NCBI RefSeq assembly: GCF_019192965.1
Contig: NZ_JAHTKU010000020.1
Coordinates: 62,001-126,000, forward strand
Source of the DNA: Nocardioides daeguensis
GTDB lineage: Bacteria; Actinomycetota; Actinomycetes; Propionibacteriales; Nocardioidaceae
Direction: 5' to 3'
Length of the DNA stretch: 64,000 nt
Part shown: positions 34,811 through 42,727 of the stretch, in pieces
Position numbering within the stretch: position 1 is the first letter of the stretch
Layout: every line of letters starts with the position of its first letter
Notes under the pieces: model-generated
Told to the model about the DNA's origin: nothing
The model's database searches: none
What the model saw: the letters and a program-made list of their open reading frames with translations, nothing else
Made by a program: the position numbers and the translations under genes

Positions 34811-34920
34811 GTCGTTGGTCCCGACACCACCGGGGTCGCCACCGGGGCCGCCGTGGTCCTCGTGAGGACCGCGCGGCCCGGCCCTAGGGTGAGACGCGGA
34901 TCACCGGGAGGACCACCACC

Positions 34921-36036
34921 ATGACGACCACCACGACCACCACCACGACGACCACCACGACGACCACCACGACGACGATGGACCGGGACGCCGCACGTGC
35001 GTTCCAGAAGCGGATGGTCGGGGTGCGCGAGGACGCCGCCCTCGGCCTGCTCCTCGGCATCGGCGACGAGCTCGGGCTGCTCGACGCGCTGGCCCGCACC
35101 GGCCCCACGGACCCGGCCACGCTGGCGGCGGTCGCCGGCGTCGACGAGCGGTACCTGCGCGAGTGGCTGGACGGCATCGTCGCCGGCGACGTGGCGACCT
35201 ACGACGCCGCCACCGGCCACTACGCGCTCCCCCGCGAGCGCGCCGCGTGCCTCACCTCGGCCGACGGTCCGGTCAACCTGGCGCGCAGCATGAAGATGCT
35301 GACCATGCTCGCCGGCGTCGAGCCCGAGCTGCGGGAGAAGTTCCGCCACGGAGGCGGCCTGGGCTACGACCGCTTCCCCCGGTTCCACGAGCTGATGGCC
35401 GCCGACGCCGCCGCCGTCCACGACGCCGGCCTGCTCGAGGTCGTCGTACCGACCGTCCCGGGGCTCCACGAGCGGCTGGTCGACGGGGCCGACGTGGCCG
35501 ACGTCGGCTGCGGCTCCGGGCACGCCGTGAACCTGCTCGCGCGCGCCTACCCGGCCAGCCGGTTCGTCGGCTACGACCTCGGCGACGAGGCGATCGAGGC
35601 GGCACGCGCCCAGGCCGCCGCCTGGGGCCTGACCAACGCGAGCTTCGAGGTCCGCGACGTCGCGGCGCTGGGCGAGGAGGCGGCGTACGACGTCGTGACC
35701 GCCTTCGACGCGATCCACGACCAGGCGTTCCCCGACCGGGTGCTGGCCGGCATCGCCGCGGCGCTGCGCCCGGGCGGCACGTTCTTGATGGTCGACATCA
35801 AGGCCGAGTCCGGCGTCGAGAACAACCGGGGCCTGCCCTGGCTGACCTTCCTCTACACGCTCAGCCTGATGCACTGCATGACCGTGTCCCTGGCCCACGG
35901 GGGCGCCGGTCTCGGCACCGTGTGGGGTCGGCAGACCGCGGTGCGGATGCTCGAGGAGGCCGGCCTGGTCGACGTCGAGGTCCGCGAGGTCCGCAGCGAC
36001 CCGTTCAACTACTTCTACCTCGCCCGCAGGGCCTGA
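34921..36036 (+). CDS. Class I SAM-dependent methyltransferase with poly-Thr leader (Rv2258c-like)
   Basis: 371 aa. Starts MT18MDRDAARAFQKRM: 18 consecutive Thr codons of the form ACC/ACG. A winged-helix/dimerisation N-terminal part (about 25-110, LAAVAGVDERYLREWLDGIVAGD) is followed by the methyltransferase fold. Motif I is ADVGCGSGHAVNLLARAYP, the acidic residue is in VGYDLGDEAIEA, and the post-motif is FDAIHDQAFPDRVLAGIAAALRPGG. GGGAGG (34906-34911) is spaced 9 nt from ATG 34921. A second in-frame ATG at 34978 follows the tract, so a product without the poly-Thr leader is possible. Substrate unknown. Confidence 0.85.
   Translation: MTTTTTTTTTTTTTTTTTTMDRDAARAFQKRMVGVREDAALGLLLGIGDELGLLDALARTGPTDPATLAAVAGVDERYLREWLDGIVAGDVATYDAATGHYALPRERAACLTSADGPVNLARSMKMLTMLAGVEPELREKFRHGGGLGYDRFPRFHELMAADAAAVHDAGLLEVVVPTVPGLHERLVDGADVADVGCGSGHAVNLLARAYPASRFVGYDLGDEAIEAARAQAAAWGLTNASFEVRDVAALGEEAAYDVVTAFDAIHDQAFPDRVLAGIAAALRPGGTFLMVDIKAESGVENNRGLPWLTFLYTLSLMHCMTVSLAHGGAGLGTVWGRQTAVRMLEEAGLVDVEVREVRSDPFNYFYLARRA
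34924..34977 (+). repeat. Trinucleotide (ACS)18 tract encoding poly-Thr
   Basis: 18 codons of ACC and ACG in tandem between two in-frame ATGs. Changes in unit number alter protein length but not frame. Confidence 0.9.
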
Positions 36037-36055
36037 GCGGCACCGGAGAAGCAAA

Positions 36056-36143
36056 GGCCCCCCACGTACCCGATAGAGCTCACTGACCCTTGCTGCCTTC
36101 CGGCCCTGGGGGAGTTGGGTGAGATACCGCCACGTGGGGGGTT
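36056..36143 (-). ncRNA. ffs: Bacterial signal recognition particle RNA (4.5S)
   Basis: On the minus strand the apical loop holds GGCCGGAAGGCAGCAAGG, the Ffh-binding core of SRP RNA. Flanking arms CCCCCCACGT and ACGTGGGGGG close a long stem, giving about 88 nt. It lies just upstream of dnaX in the genome, as in other actinobacteria. Exact ends are estimated from the terminal pairing. Confidence 0.9.
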
Positions 36144-36187
36144 GCCGACCACCTTAGAGGATGGGGCCGCGGACCCTCACATCAGCC

Positions 36188-36868
36188 TCACAGAAGGGCC
36201 GCGATGCCGGTGACGCTGTCGAGGACGTGGGTGTGCGGCTCGGCCTCGAGCGCCGCGCGGTCGAACGAGCCGGTGGTCACGCCGACCACGAAGCCTGCGC
36301 CCGCACGGGTGCCGGCGCCCAGGTCGTTGGGGGTGTCGCCGGCCGTGAGGACGCGGCGCACGTCGCTCACGCGGGTGGCCTCCATCGCCCGGAAGACGAG
36401 GTACGGCGCCGGCCGGCTCAGCGGCACCAGGTCGCTGGTGACGAGTGCGTCGACGGTCTCGCCGACCGTCCAGCCGAGCTGGTCGAGGATCGCGGCGGCG
36501 ACCGGCGCGGAGTAGCCGGTCTGCAGGGCGACCCTGACCCCGGCGGAGCGCAGCGCGTCGAAGGTCTCGAGCACACCCGGGATCGGCGTCGGCGGGTGCT
36601 CGCGGTAGGCCTGGTCGATGTTGACGGTGAACAGCTCGAACACGGCGGCGACCCGTGCCGGCGAGGCATCCTCGCCGAGGTCGGTGAGGATGCCGGCGAT
36701 CGCCTCCTCCTTCGAGGTGCCCTTCCAACGCTGGAGGACGTCGGCGGGGATCTCGCCCCCGGTCGCCTCGGCGACGGAGCGCTCGACCGCGAGGTAGACC
36801 AGCCCGCCCTCCTCCACGGTGGTGCCGGCCATGTCGAGGGCGGCCAGGTCGTAGGCGGGGTGGGTCAC
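36188..36868 (-). CDS. Phosphonatase-like HAD hydrolase (TIGR03351 type)
   Basis: 226 aa. Motif I is DMAGTT (about residues 12-17), the DxAGT form that sets phosphonoacetaldehyde hydrolase (PhnX) and its relatives apart from usual HADs. A cap domain with Lys-rich RWKGTSKEEA may contain the Schiff-base Lys. SRPAPYLV replaces the usual C-terminal Lys by Arg, and the Asp pair is in AGDTPNDLGAG. Members of TIGR03351 co-occur with FAD oxidoreductases rather than PhnW. That matches the HpnW-like gene across the divergent promoter. Likely C-P bond cleavage of a 2-oxoethylphosphonate-like substrate (inference). Confidence 0.85.
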   Translation of the reverse strand: MTHPAYDLAALDMAGTTVEEGGLVYLAVERSVAEATGGEIPADVLQRWKGTSKEEAIAGILTDLGEDASPARVAAVFELFTVNIDQAYREHPPTPIPGVLETFDALRSAGVRVALQTGYSAPVAAAILDQLGWTVGETVDALVTSDLVPLSRPAPYLVFRAMEATRVSDVRRVLTAGDTPNDLGAGTRAGAGFVVGVTTGSFDRAALEAEPHTHVLDSVTGIAALL

Positions 36869-37629
36869 GAGGTCTCCTTGAGGATGCGCAGGTTGGGGAG
36901 CTGCCCGGCGGTGGTCGGCCGGGCGTTGTCGAAGGTGAAGGTGACGCGGCCGGGGATGTACCGGTCGTCGCCGTACTCCAACGGGCGGTCGTCGCTGGCG
37001 CGCGCGAGGCGGCGCTCACGCAGCAGCGGCGTGCCCACCGAGATGTCGAGGAGGCGGGCGTCGAGGTCGTCGGCGCCGACCGCGTCCATGGTGTGACGGG
37101 CGGTGGCCAGGTCGACCTCGGCGCCGAGGAGGTAGCGGTAGATCGAGCCCTCGTCGGGGTCGAAGCCGCCCTCGAAGAGCAGCCGGCCCACCTCGAGCAC
37201 CCACGACGAGCGCTCGAGCATGACCGCCTCGCCGTCGAGGGTGCGCACCCGGAGCAGCTCGACGACCGGTGTGCCCTCCTCGACCTCCAGCTGGTGGGCG
37301 ATCCGCGCGCTCGCAGGGCGGCGCGCGAGCTCGACGGTGCGCTGCCCGGGGCTGCGGCCCGCGCGCTCGGCCCAGGAGGTGAAGGAGAGCAGGTTCTCGA
37401 ACGGCTGGCTCAGCGTCTTGTCGCGCACGACCGGTGACTTGCCCTGCCCCCCGCGGATCAGTCCGGCGGCGCGCAGGGTCGCGAGCGCGGCGCGGACGGT
37501 GCCGCGGGAGGTCCCGAACTCGGCGCACAGCTGGGCCTCCGACGGCAGCGGGGCCCCGGGCGCGAGGTCGCCGCTGAGGATGCGGTCGCGGAGCTCGGCG
37601 GAGATCCGGGCGTGCAACGGGTCGGCCAT
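36865..37629 (-). CDS. GntR-family regulator with UTRA domain, phosphonate operon
   Basis: 254 aa. N-terminal GntR winged HTH (about residues 5-70: ISAELRDRILSGDLAPGAPLPSEAQLCAEFGTSRGTVRAALATLRAAGLI) and C-terminal UTRA ligand domain (about 90-245) ending in YIPGRVTFTF. It overlaps the HAD start by 4 bp. Divergent from the FAD oxidoreductase and transporter genes. Two near-identical palindromes in the 166-bp divergent region are its probable operators, and the effector is probably a phosphonate. Confidence 0.9.
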   Translation of the reverse strand: MADPLHARISAELRDRILSGDLAPGAPLPSEAQLCAEFGTSRGTVRAALATLRAAGLIRGGQGKSPVVRDKTLSQPFENLLSFTSWAERAGRSPGQRTVELARRPASARIAHQLEVEEGTPVVELLRVRTLDGEAVMLERSSWVLEVGRLLFEGGFDPDEGSIYRYLLGAEVDLATARHTMDAVGADDLDARLLDISVGTPLLRERRLARASDDRPLEYGDDRYIPGRVTFTFDNARPTTAGQLPNLRILKETS

Positions 37630-37643
37630 GCCGGCGAACCTAC

Positions 37644-37657
37644 ACTTGACCAGACAA
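37644..37657. promoter_or_regulatory. GntR operator candidate 1
   Basis: CTTGACCAGACAAG, an imperfect palindrome 14 bp upstream of gntR ATG; 13 of 14 bases match operator 2. Confidence 0.75.
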
Positions 37658-37733
37658 GGGCGCGAGCGAACATCGGGTTAACCGTGTCGCCAGGAGTTCA
37701 CCTCCAGCCGCGGACGGAGAAACACCGAGTGAA

Positions 37734-37747
37734 CTTGTCCAGACAAG
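37734..37747. promoter_or_regulatory. GntR operator candidate 2
   Basis: CTTGTCCAGACAAG, perfect palindrome (CTTGTC-CA-GACAAG) just upstream of the -35 of the phosphonate operon. A GTTCACC half-site, similar to PHO-box units, lies further upstream at 37696-37702. Confidence 0.75.
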
Positions 37748-37760
37748 CGGCTCCAAGTCG

Positions 37761-37789
37761 TTGACACCCCTCTCCACGGCGAAGAACCT
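37761..37789 (+). promoter_or_regulatory. Promoter of the phosphonate operon
   Basis: Consensus -35 TTGACA (37761-37766), 17-bp spacer and weak -10 GAACCT (37784-37789). The GTG start at 37796 lies 6 bp beyond, so the mRNA could be leaderless. Confidence 0.5.
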
Positions 37790-37795
37790 CGTGCC

Positions 37796-38920
37796 GTGCC
37801 CACCCCTTCCGCCGCCACCCGCACCGACCTCGCCGTGGTCGGCGCGGGCATCCTCGGACTCGCCCACGCCGCCCATGCCGTGCGCCGCGGGCTGGACGTG
37901 ACCGTCGTCGAGCGCGACCACCGGCCGGTGGGTGCCTCGATCCGCAACTTCGGCCACGTCTGCACCACCCCCCAGGCCGGCCGGGCCCGCGAGTACGCCC
38001 TGCTCGCCCGCGAGGAGTGGCTGCGCCTCGGCGAGCTCGCCGGCTTCGAGGTGCAGCGCGCCGGCACCGTCGTGGTCGCCCGCTCGGCCACCGAGCTCGC
38101 CGTCCTCGAGGAGCTCGCCGCCAGCCGCGGCACCGACGAGGTCTCCCTGCTCACCCCCCAGGGCGTGCGCGACCACTTCCCCGCCGCCACCGACGAGGTC
38201 GTCGGGGGCGCCCACCTGCCCCGGGACCTCCGGGTGTGCCCCACCGAGGCGGTGCCGGCCCTCGCCGCCTGGCTCGAGGAGCGCGGCGTCGACTTCTGGT
38301 GGAACACCCACGTCGGCGCGATCACCCCGTGCGCCGTGCACACCTCGCGCGGCGACATCACCGCGCCGTACGTCGTGCACGCGACCGGGCACGACCTCGA
38401 CCGGCTCTTCCCCGACCTGGCCGACGCGTACGACGTGCGCCGCTGCCGCCTCCAGATGCTCGAGGTCGCGCCGCCCGGCGACGTCCGGATCCGACCGGCG
38501 CTCCTCACCGGGACCAGCCTGCTGCGCTACGCCGCCTTCGTCGAGCAGCCGTCGGCCGCGACCCTGCGGCGGGAGGTCGAGGCGACCCACCCCGAGCTGC
38601 TGGAGGTCGTCATGAACCTGATGCTGACCCAGCGCCCCGACGGCTCGATCGTCCTCGGCGACACCCACCACTACGACCGCACCCACCTGCCCTTCGACGA
38701 CGAGGACGTCGCGGGCCTGGTGCTGCGGGAAGGGGCCCGGCTCTTCGGCGCCGAGCTCAGCGTCCGGCGGAGGTGGCGCGGCGTCTACGCCGACTCGCCC
38801 TCGACGGACTTCGTCATCGCTGCTCCGCACCCGGGCGTCCGGGCGGTCACGGTGACCTCGGGAATCGGCATGACCACCGGTCTGGGCCTCGCTGCGTCGG
38901 TCCTCGACGAGCTGCTCTGA
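37796..38920 (+). CDS. FAD-dependent oxidoreductase, HpnW type (TIGR03364-like)
   Basis: 374 aa, DAO-family amine oxidase. FAD-binding GAGILGLAHA at about residues 17-26, conserved SIRNFGHVCTTPQ after the first 50 residues and C-terminal GIGMTTGLGLA. TIGR03364 members are proposed to deaminate oxidatively an aminophosphonate (such as 1-hydroxy-2-aminoethylphosphonate) to supply the phosphonatase-like HAD. Both proteins are encoded here across one divergent promoter. Start is GTG 37796 (VPTPSAATRTDL). No upstream SD is needed if leaderless. Confidence 0.85.
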   Translation: MPTPSAATRTDLAVVGAGILGLAHAAHAVRRGLDVTVVERDHRPVGASIRNFGHVCTTPQAGRAREYALLAREEWLRLGELAGFEVQRAGTVVVARSATELAVLEELAASRGTDEVSLLTPQGVRDHFPAATDEVVGGAHLPRDLRVCPTEAVPALAAWLEERGVDFWWNTHVGAITPCAVHTSRGDITAPYVVHATGHDLDRLFPDLADAYDVRRCRLQMLEVAPPGDVRIRPALLTGTSLLRYAAFVEQPSAATLRREVEATHPELLEVVMNLMLTQRPDGSIVLGDTHHYDRTHLPFDDEDVAGLVLREGARLFGAELSVRRRWRGVYADSPSTDFVIAAPHPGVRAVTVTSGIGMTTGLGLAASVLDELL

Positions 38921-38968
38921 GCCAGACACCTCCTCCACCCATCCCCCCACCAGCCAGGAGCTCCACCC

Positions 38969-39919
38969 ATGCGCACCATCCGCACGCTCGGCGCCGCCTC
39001 CGGCGTCCTCGCCCTCGCCCTCACCCTCGCCGCCTGCGGCGACGGCGGCGACGGCGGCGACACCGACGCGAAGAGCGACACCTCCCCCGCCTCCAGCGCC
39101 GTCGAGGTCTGCCCCGACGGGACCCTCACCATGGGCGTGGAGCCCTACGAGGACCCGGCGAAGCTGATCCCCGCCTACCAGGCCCTCGTCGACGGCCTCG
39201 GCAAGGAGCTCGGCTGCACGATCGAGCTCGAGGTCTCCGACACCTACGTCGCCGAGATCCTCGCGATGCAGAACGGCGAGCTCGACCTCGGCCAGTTCGG
39301 CCCGCTCGGCTTCGTCTTCGCCAACCAGCAGGCCGGCGCGACCGCGCTCGCGGCGTTCGCCGACGAGACCGGCGAGGCCGCGTCGTACACCGGCGGGATC
39401 TGGGTGCCCAAGGACTCGGCGATCAAGACCATCGAGGACCTCGCGGGCCACACGCTCGCCCTGTCCGAGTCGGGCTCGACCTCCGGCGACGCGGTCCCGC
39501 GCAAGGCGCTGATCGACGCCGGGATCGACAAGGACGTCGACGCGCAGTACGCCGGCGGCCACACCGAGGCCCTCCAGGCGCTGGTCAACGGCCAGGTCGA
39601 CGCCGCCGAGATCAACAGCCAGACCCTCGCCTCGGCGATCGCCGAGGGCGCCTTCGACGAGTCACAGTTCGTCCAGGTCTGGAAGTCCGACCCGATCCTC
39701 AACGACCCGATCACCGCGGGCCCGAACATGACCCCCGAGGTCGCGGCCAAGGTCCAGGAGGCGCTCCTCGCCCTGCCGTCGGACACCGTCGCCGAGATCG
39801 GCGGCTACCTCGACTTCACCCCGCCCGCCGACGGCGCGATGGTCAAGGTCTCCAACGACGACTACCAGCCGCTGTTCGACCTGGCCGACACCCTCGGCCT
39901 GACCACGGACGACCTCTGA
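38969..39919 (+). CDS. phnD: Phosphonate/phosphate ABC transporter substrate-binding lipoprotein (PhnD-like)
   Basis: 316 aa. Lipoprotein signal with lipobox LAAC (Cys23), then an acidic spacer. PhnD-family fold: MGVEPYEDPAKLIPAYQALVD, FGPLGFVFA (ligand site), ALSESGSTSGDAVPRKAL, VWKSDPILNDPI. Captures an organophosphonate outside the cell. SD GGAG at about 38958 precedes ATG 38969. The TGA overlaps the next gene's first ATG. Confidence 0.9.
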   Translation: MRTIRTLGAASGVLALALTLAACGDGGDGGDTDAKSDTSPASSAVEVCPDGTLTMGVEPYEDPAKLIPAYQALVDGLGKELGCTIELEVSDTYVAEILAMQNGELDLGQFGPLGFVFANQQAGATALAAFADETGEAASYTGGIWVPKDSAIKTIEDLAGHTLALSESGSTSGDAVPRKALIDAGIDKDVDAQYAGGHTEALQALVNGQVDAAEINSQTLASAIAEGAFDESQFVQVWKSDPILNDPITAGPNMTPEVAAKVQEALLALPSDTVAEIGGYLDFTPPADGAMVKVSNDDYQPLFDLADTLGLTTDDL

Positions 39920-39975
39920 TGCCCCGGCTGACCACCTCTGCTCGGCAGCTCGACACGATCGACCGGGGAGCGCCC

Positions 39976-40710
39976 ATGCTGCAGATCGACGGCCTCACCA
40001 AGCGGTACGGCGCGACGTCGGTCCTCGACGGCTTCGCGATGAGCGTCGCCGCGGGCGAGGTGGTCAGCCTGCTCGGAGCCAACGGCTCCGGGAAGTCCAC
40101 GTCACTGCGCTGCGTCGTCGGCCTCAGCAGGCCCGACGGCGGCACGATCACCGTCGACGGCGTGCCCGCCGTCGACGGCCGGCCGATCCCGGACGTCGCC
40201 ATGGTCTTCCAGCGGATCCATCTCGTGCCGCGGCGCTCGGTCATCGACAACGTCTGCGCCGGTGCGCTGGGCCGGCTCGACCTCGCCCGGTCCTGGTCGA
40301 CGCTCGGCTTCCCCGCCGAGCTGCGGGAGGAGGCGATGGCCTGCCTGCACCGGGTCGGCCTCGCCGACCGCGCCACCGAGAAGGCCGGGCGGCTCTCCGG
40401 GGGCCAGCAGCAGCGAGTCGCCGTGGCGCGGGCGCTGTGCCAGCGCGCCAAGGTGCTGCTCGCCGACGAGCCGGTCTCGGCCCTGGACCCGGCCGCCGCC
40501 GAGCAGGTGATGCGCCTGCTCCGCTCCCTGGCCGACGAGGACGGCATCGCCGTCGCCGCCGTGCTCCACCAGCCGGACCTCGCCCGTCGTCACAGCGACC
40601 GGATGATCGGCCTGATGCACGGGCGCTCGGCCTTCGACCTGCCTGCCGGCGCGGTGGACGACGCCACGATCGAGGCGCTCTACCGGCCCGACGCCGAGGC
40701 GGAGCGGTGA
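39976..40710 (+). CDS. phnC: Phosphonate ABC transporter ATP-binding protein (PhnC-like)
   Basis: 244 aa from ATG 39976 (MLQIDGLTKRYGATS), which has GGGGAG spaced 5 nt. A start at 39919 overlapping the phnD stop would add 19 residues. Walker A GANGSGKST, Q-loop VFQRIHLVPRRS (the NLVPRLSV-type PhnC motif), signature LSGGQQQRVAVARAL, Walker B VLLADEPVSALD, H-loop VLHQ. Energises PhnE. Confidence 0.9.
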   Translation: MLQIDGLTKRYGATSVLDGFAMSVAAGEVVSLLGANGSGKSTSLRCVVGLSRPDGGTITVDGVPAVDGRPIPDVAMVFQRIHLVPRRSVIDNVCAGALGRLDLARSWSTLGFPAELREEAMACLHRVGLADRATEKAGRLSGGQQQRVAVARALCQRAKVLLADEPVSALDPAAAEQVMRLLRSLADEDGIAVAAVLHQPDLARRHSDRMIGLMHGRSAFDLPAGAVDDATIEALYRPDAEAER

Positions 40711-41591
40711 CCCTCGCCCCCCTGCGGGAGCCGTCGACGCCGGAGCGTCGTACCGCTCCGCGCCGCGTCTCCCAGCGCACGCTCGCGATCGGCGGCACCG
40801 TGGCCGCGGGCCTGCTCGCCGTCCACTGGTACGCCTGGACGCAGACCGAGTTCTCCCTCACCGCGCTCGCCGAGGGCTGGCAGGGCATCTGGCACTTCCT
40901 GTTCGGGCGCGACCAGACCTACCCCAACGGCCACCACGTCACGACCGAGGGCGCGTTCCCGATCGACACGTCGTGGGGCGAGACGATCAGGCCAGGCATC
41001 GGCTACTGCCTGCTCACGGTCTGCATCGGCCTGATGGGGACGACCCTCTCGATCCCGGCGTCGCTCGTCTTCGCCGTCCTCGGCTCCCGGACGACGAACC
41101 GCTTCCCGCCGCTGTTCTGGCTGGCCCGCGCGGTGATGTCGGTCCTGCGCGCGGTGCCCGAGACCGTCTATGCCCTCATGTTCATCGCGGCCGTCGGCTT
41201 CGGTGCCTTCCCGGGCGTCATCGCGCTCGCCATCCACAACGTGGCCGTGATGGGCAAGCTGTGGTCCGAGGCGATGGACGAGGCCGACCAGGGCCCGGTC
41301 GAGGCGCTGCGGAGCGCGGGCGCGTCGAGCTACCAGACCGCCGTGCACGCCGTGCTGCCGACGGTGATGCCGTCCTTGCTCGGTCTGCTGCTCTACCGCT
41401 TCGACACGAACGTCCGCAGCTCGGTCATCCTCGGCACCGTCGGCGCCGGCGGCATCGGCTTCTACATCAAGCAGTCGGTGTCCGGCTTCCGGTTCGACAC
41501 GATGATGACCTACGTGTGCCAGGTCGTCGTGCTGGTCATCCTCATCGACCTCCTCAGCGTGTGGCTGCGCAAGCGCCTGGCCCTCACGTGA
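40707..41591 (+). CDS. phnE: Phosphonate ABC transporter permease (PhnE-like)
   Basis: 294 aa. One N-terminal TM plus five more in the BPD_transp_1 domain (about 90-285). Contains the EAA-like loop EALRSAGASSYQTAVHAVLPTVMPS and LGTVGAGGIGFYIKQSVSGF, the PhnE C-terminal signature. GTG 40707 overlaps the phnC stop by 4 bp and the end overlaps the PHP gene by 4 bp. A single permease gene; it probably works as a homodimer. Confidence 0.92.
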   Translation: MTLAPLREPSTPERRTAPRRVSQRTLAIGGTVAAGLLAVHWYAWTQTEFSLTALAEGWQGIWHFLFGRDQTYPNGHHVTTEGAFPIDTSWGETIRPGIGYCLLTVCIGLMGTTLSIPASLVFAVLGSRTTNRFPPLFWLARAVMSVLRAVPETVYALMFIAAVGFGAFPGVIALAIHNVAVMGKLWSEAMDEADQGPVEALRSAGASSYQTAVHAVLPTVMPSLLGLLLYRFDTNVRSSVILGTVGAGGIGFYIKQSVSGFRFDTMMTYVCQVVVLVILIDLLSVWLRKRLALT

Positions 41592-42430
41592 CCCCCACGC
41601 CGCGGCTGCCCGGCGACGACCACGTGCACAGCCAGTGGTCGTGGGACACGACCGCCGGCGACATGAACGCGGCCTGCGCACGCGCCGTGCGTCTCGGACT
41701 GCCCTCGATCGCGTTCACCGAGCACGTCGACCACACGGCCTGGGCCGTCGACGACGTCGCAGCGCTCCCGCAGGACTGGACCCGCCACGGCGTGGTCGAG
41801 GGGACGCTGCGCCCGCCACCCTTCGACGTCGAGGGCTACCTCGCCTCCGTCGAGCGCTGCCGGGCGCGGTACCCGTCCCTGACCGTCCTGACCGGCGTCG
41901 AGCTCGGCGAGCCGCACTGGCACGCTCCCGCCGTCTCGGCGCTGCTCTCCTCCGGCTCCTTCGCGCGGGTCCTGGCCTCCGTGCACTCCGCTCCTGTCGC
42001 GGCCGGGCACGTCGACTCCAGCCAGCACTACGCGCACGTCCCGCCCGCTGCGGTGGTCGAGGGCTACCTCGACGAGGTCGCGCGCCTCGTCACGTCGTAC
42101 GACGACTTCCAGGTCCTCGCCCACCTCGACTACCCGCTGCGCGCCTGGCCGCAGCACGTGCCCTTCGACGCGCACGACTTCGGCGAGCACTACCGCCACG
42201 TGCTCACCCTCCTGCGTGAGCGCGGCAAGGTCCTCGAGGTCAACACCCGGCTCCCGATGCCGCGGATCCTGCTCCAGTGGTGGCACGAGCTCGGCGGCGA
42301 GGCGATCAGCTTCGCCTCCGACGCCCACCGGCCCGAGCTGGTCGCCTCCGGCTTCCGCGACGCCGTGGCGATGGCCGAGCTGGTCGGCTTCCGCGCGCCC
42401 GCCGACCCGCTGGCCTTCTGGCACCGCTGA
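41588..42430 (+). CDS. PHP-domain phosphoesterase in the phosphonate operon
   Basis: 280 aa. Complete PHP metal site: HVH (DDHVHSQWSWD), EHVDHT, GVELGE, VLASVHS, HLDYP and SDAHRPE. It resembles histidinol-phosphatase-like PHP proteins (three metals, phosphomonoester hydrolysis). It is the last gene of the phnD-C-E chain with a GTGA overlap, so it is expressed with the transporter. It may dephosphorylate an imported organophosphate or a product of the pathway; that is an inference. A His-biosynthesis role is less likely because no his genes are near. Confidence 0.85.
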   Translation: MTPTPRLPGDDHVHSQWSWDTTAGDMNAACARAVRLGLPSIAFTEHVDHTAWAVDDVAALPQDWTRHGVVEGTLRPPPFDVEGYLASVERCRARYPSLTVLTGVELGEPHWHAPAVSALLSSGSFARVLASVHSAPVAAGHVDSSQHYAHVPPAAVVEGYLDEVARLVTSYDDFQVLAHLDYPLRAWPQHVPFDAHDFGEHYRHVLTLLRERGKVLEVNTRLPMPRILLQWWHELGGEAISFASDAHRPELVASGFRDAVAMAELVGFRAPADPLAFWHR

Positions 42431-42466
42431 GGCCGGGACCCCGGGGAGCCCGCGCGTCCGGGGCAT

Positions 42467-42688
42467 TCAGCGCAGCAGGCTGAGCACCGTCAGCGCGACG
42501 GGGGCGAGCATCGCGACGAGCAGCACCCAGGCGACCAGCCGGTGGGAGCGCTTCGTCCCGTCGAGCGACCCCGCGAGCTCGAGCAGGGCGCCGTCGGGGA
42601 CCAGGCTGTTGAGTCCCATCCGCCGCGCGTCGGCGGGCAGGTGCTCCTCGGGAGCCCACGGCTCCAGATCGTCGCCCCGCGCGGTCAT
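42467..42688 (-). CDS. Small single-pass membrane protein
   Basis: 73 aa. Acidic cytoplasmic N-terminal part (MTARGDDLEPWAPEEHLPADARR) and one C-terminal TM (about 50-71). Function unknown. It lies between the PHP gene and the large secreted protein, on the minus strand. Codon use is similar to its neighbours. Confidence 0.7.
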   Translation of the reverse strand: MTARGDDLEPWAPEEHLPADARRMGLNSLVPDGALLELAGSLDGTKRSHRLVAWVLLVAMLAPVALTVLSLLR

Positions 42689-42727
42689 GGACGGATCCTA
42701 CGTCCGCGCGGGGCTGACCGGCGGAGG

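Noticed and set aside
34924..34977. Phase-variable switch in the poly-Thr tract
   Set aside because: Three-base units cannot shift the frame; only protein length changes.
34798..36054. N-terminal extension of dnaX into the methyltransferase gene
   Set aside because: The family start is at 34797 with a -10 just upstream; the extension is antisense to a real gene.
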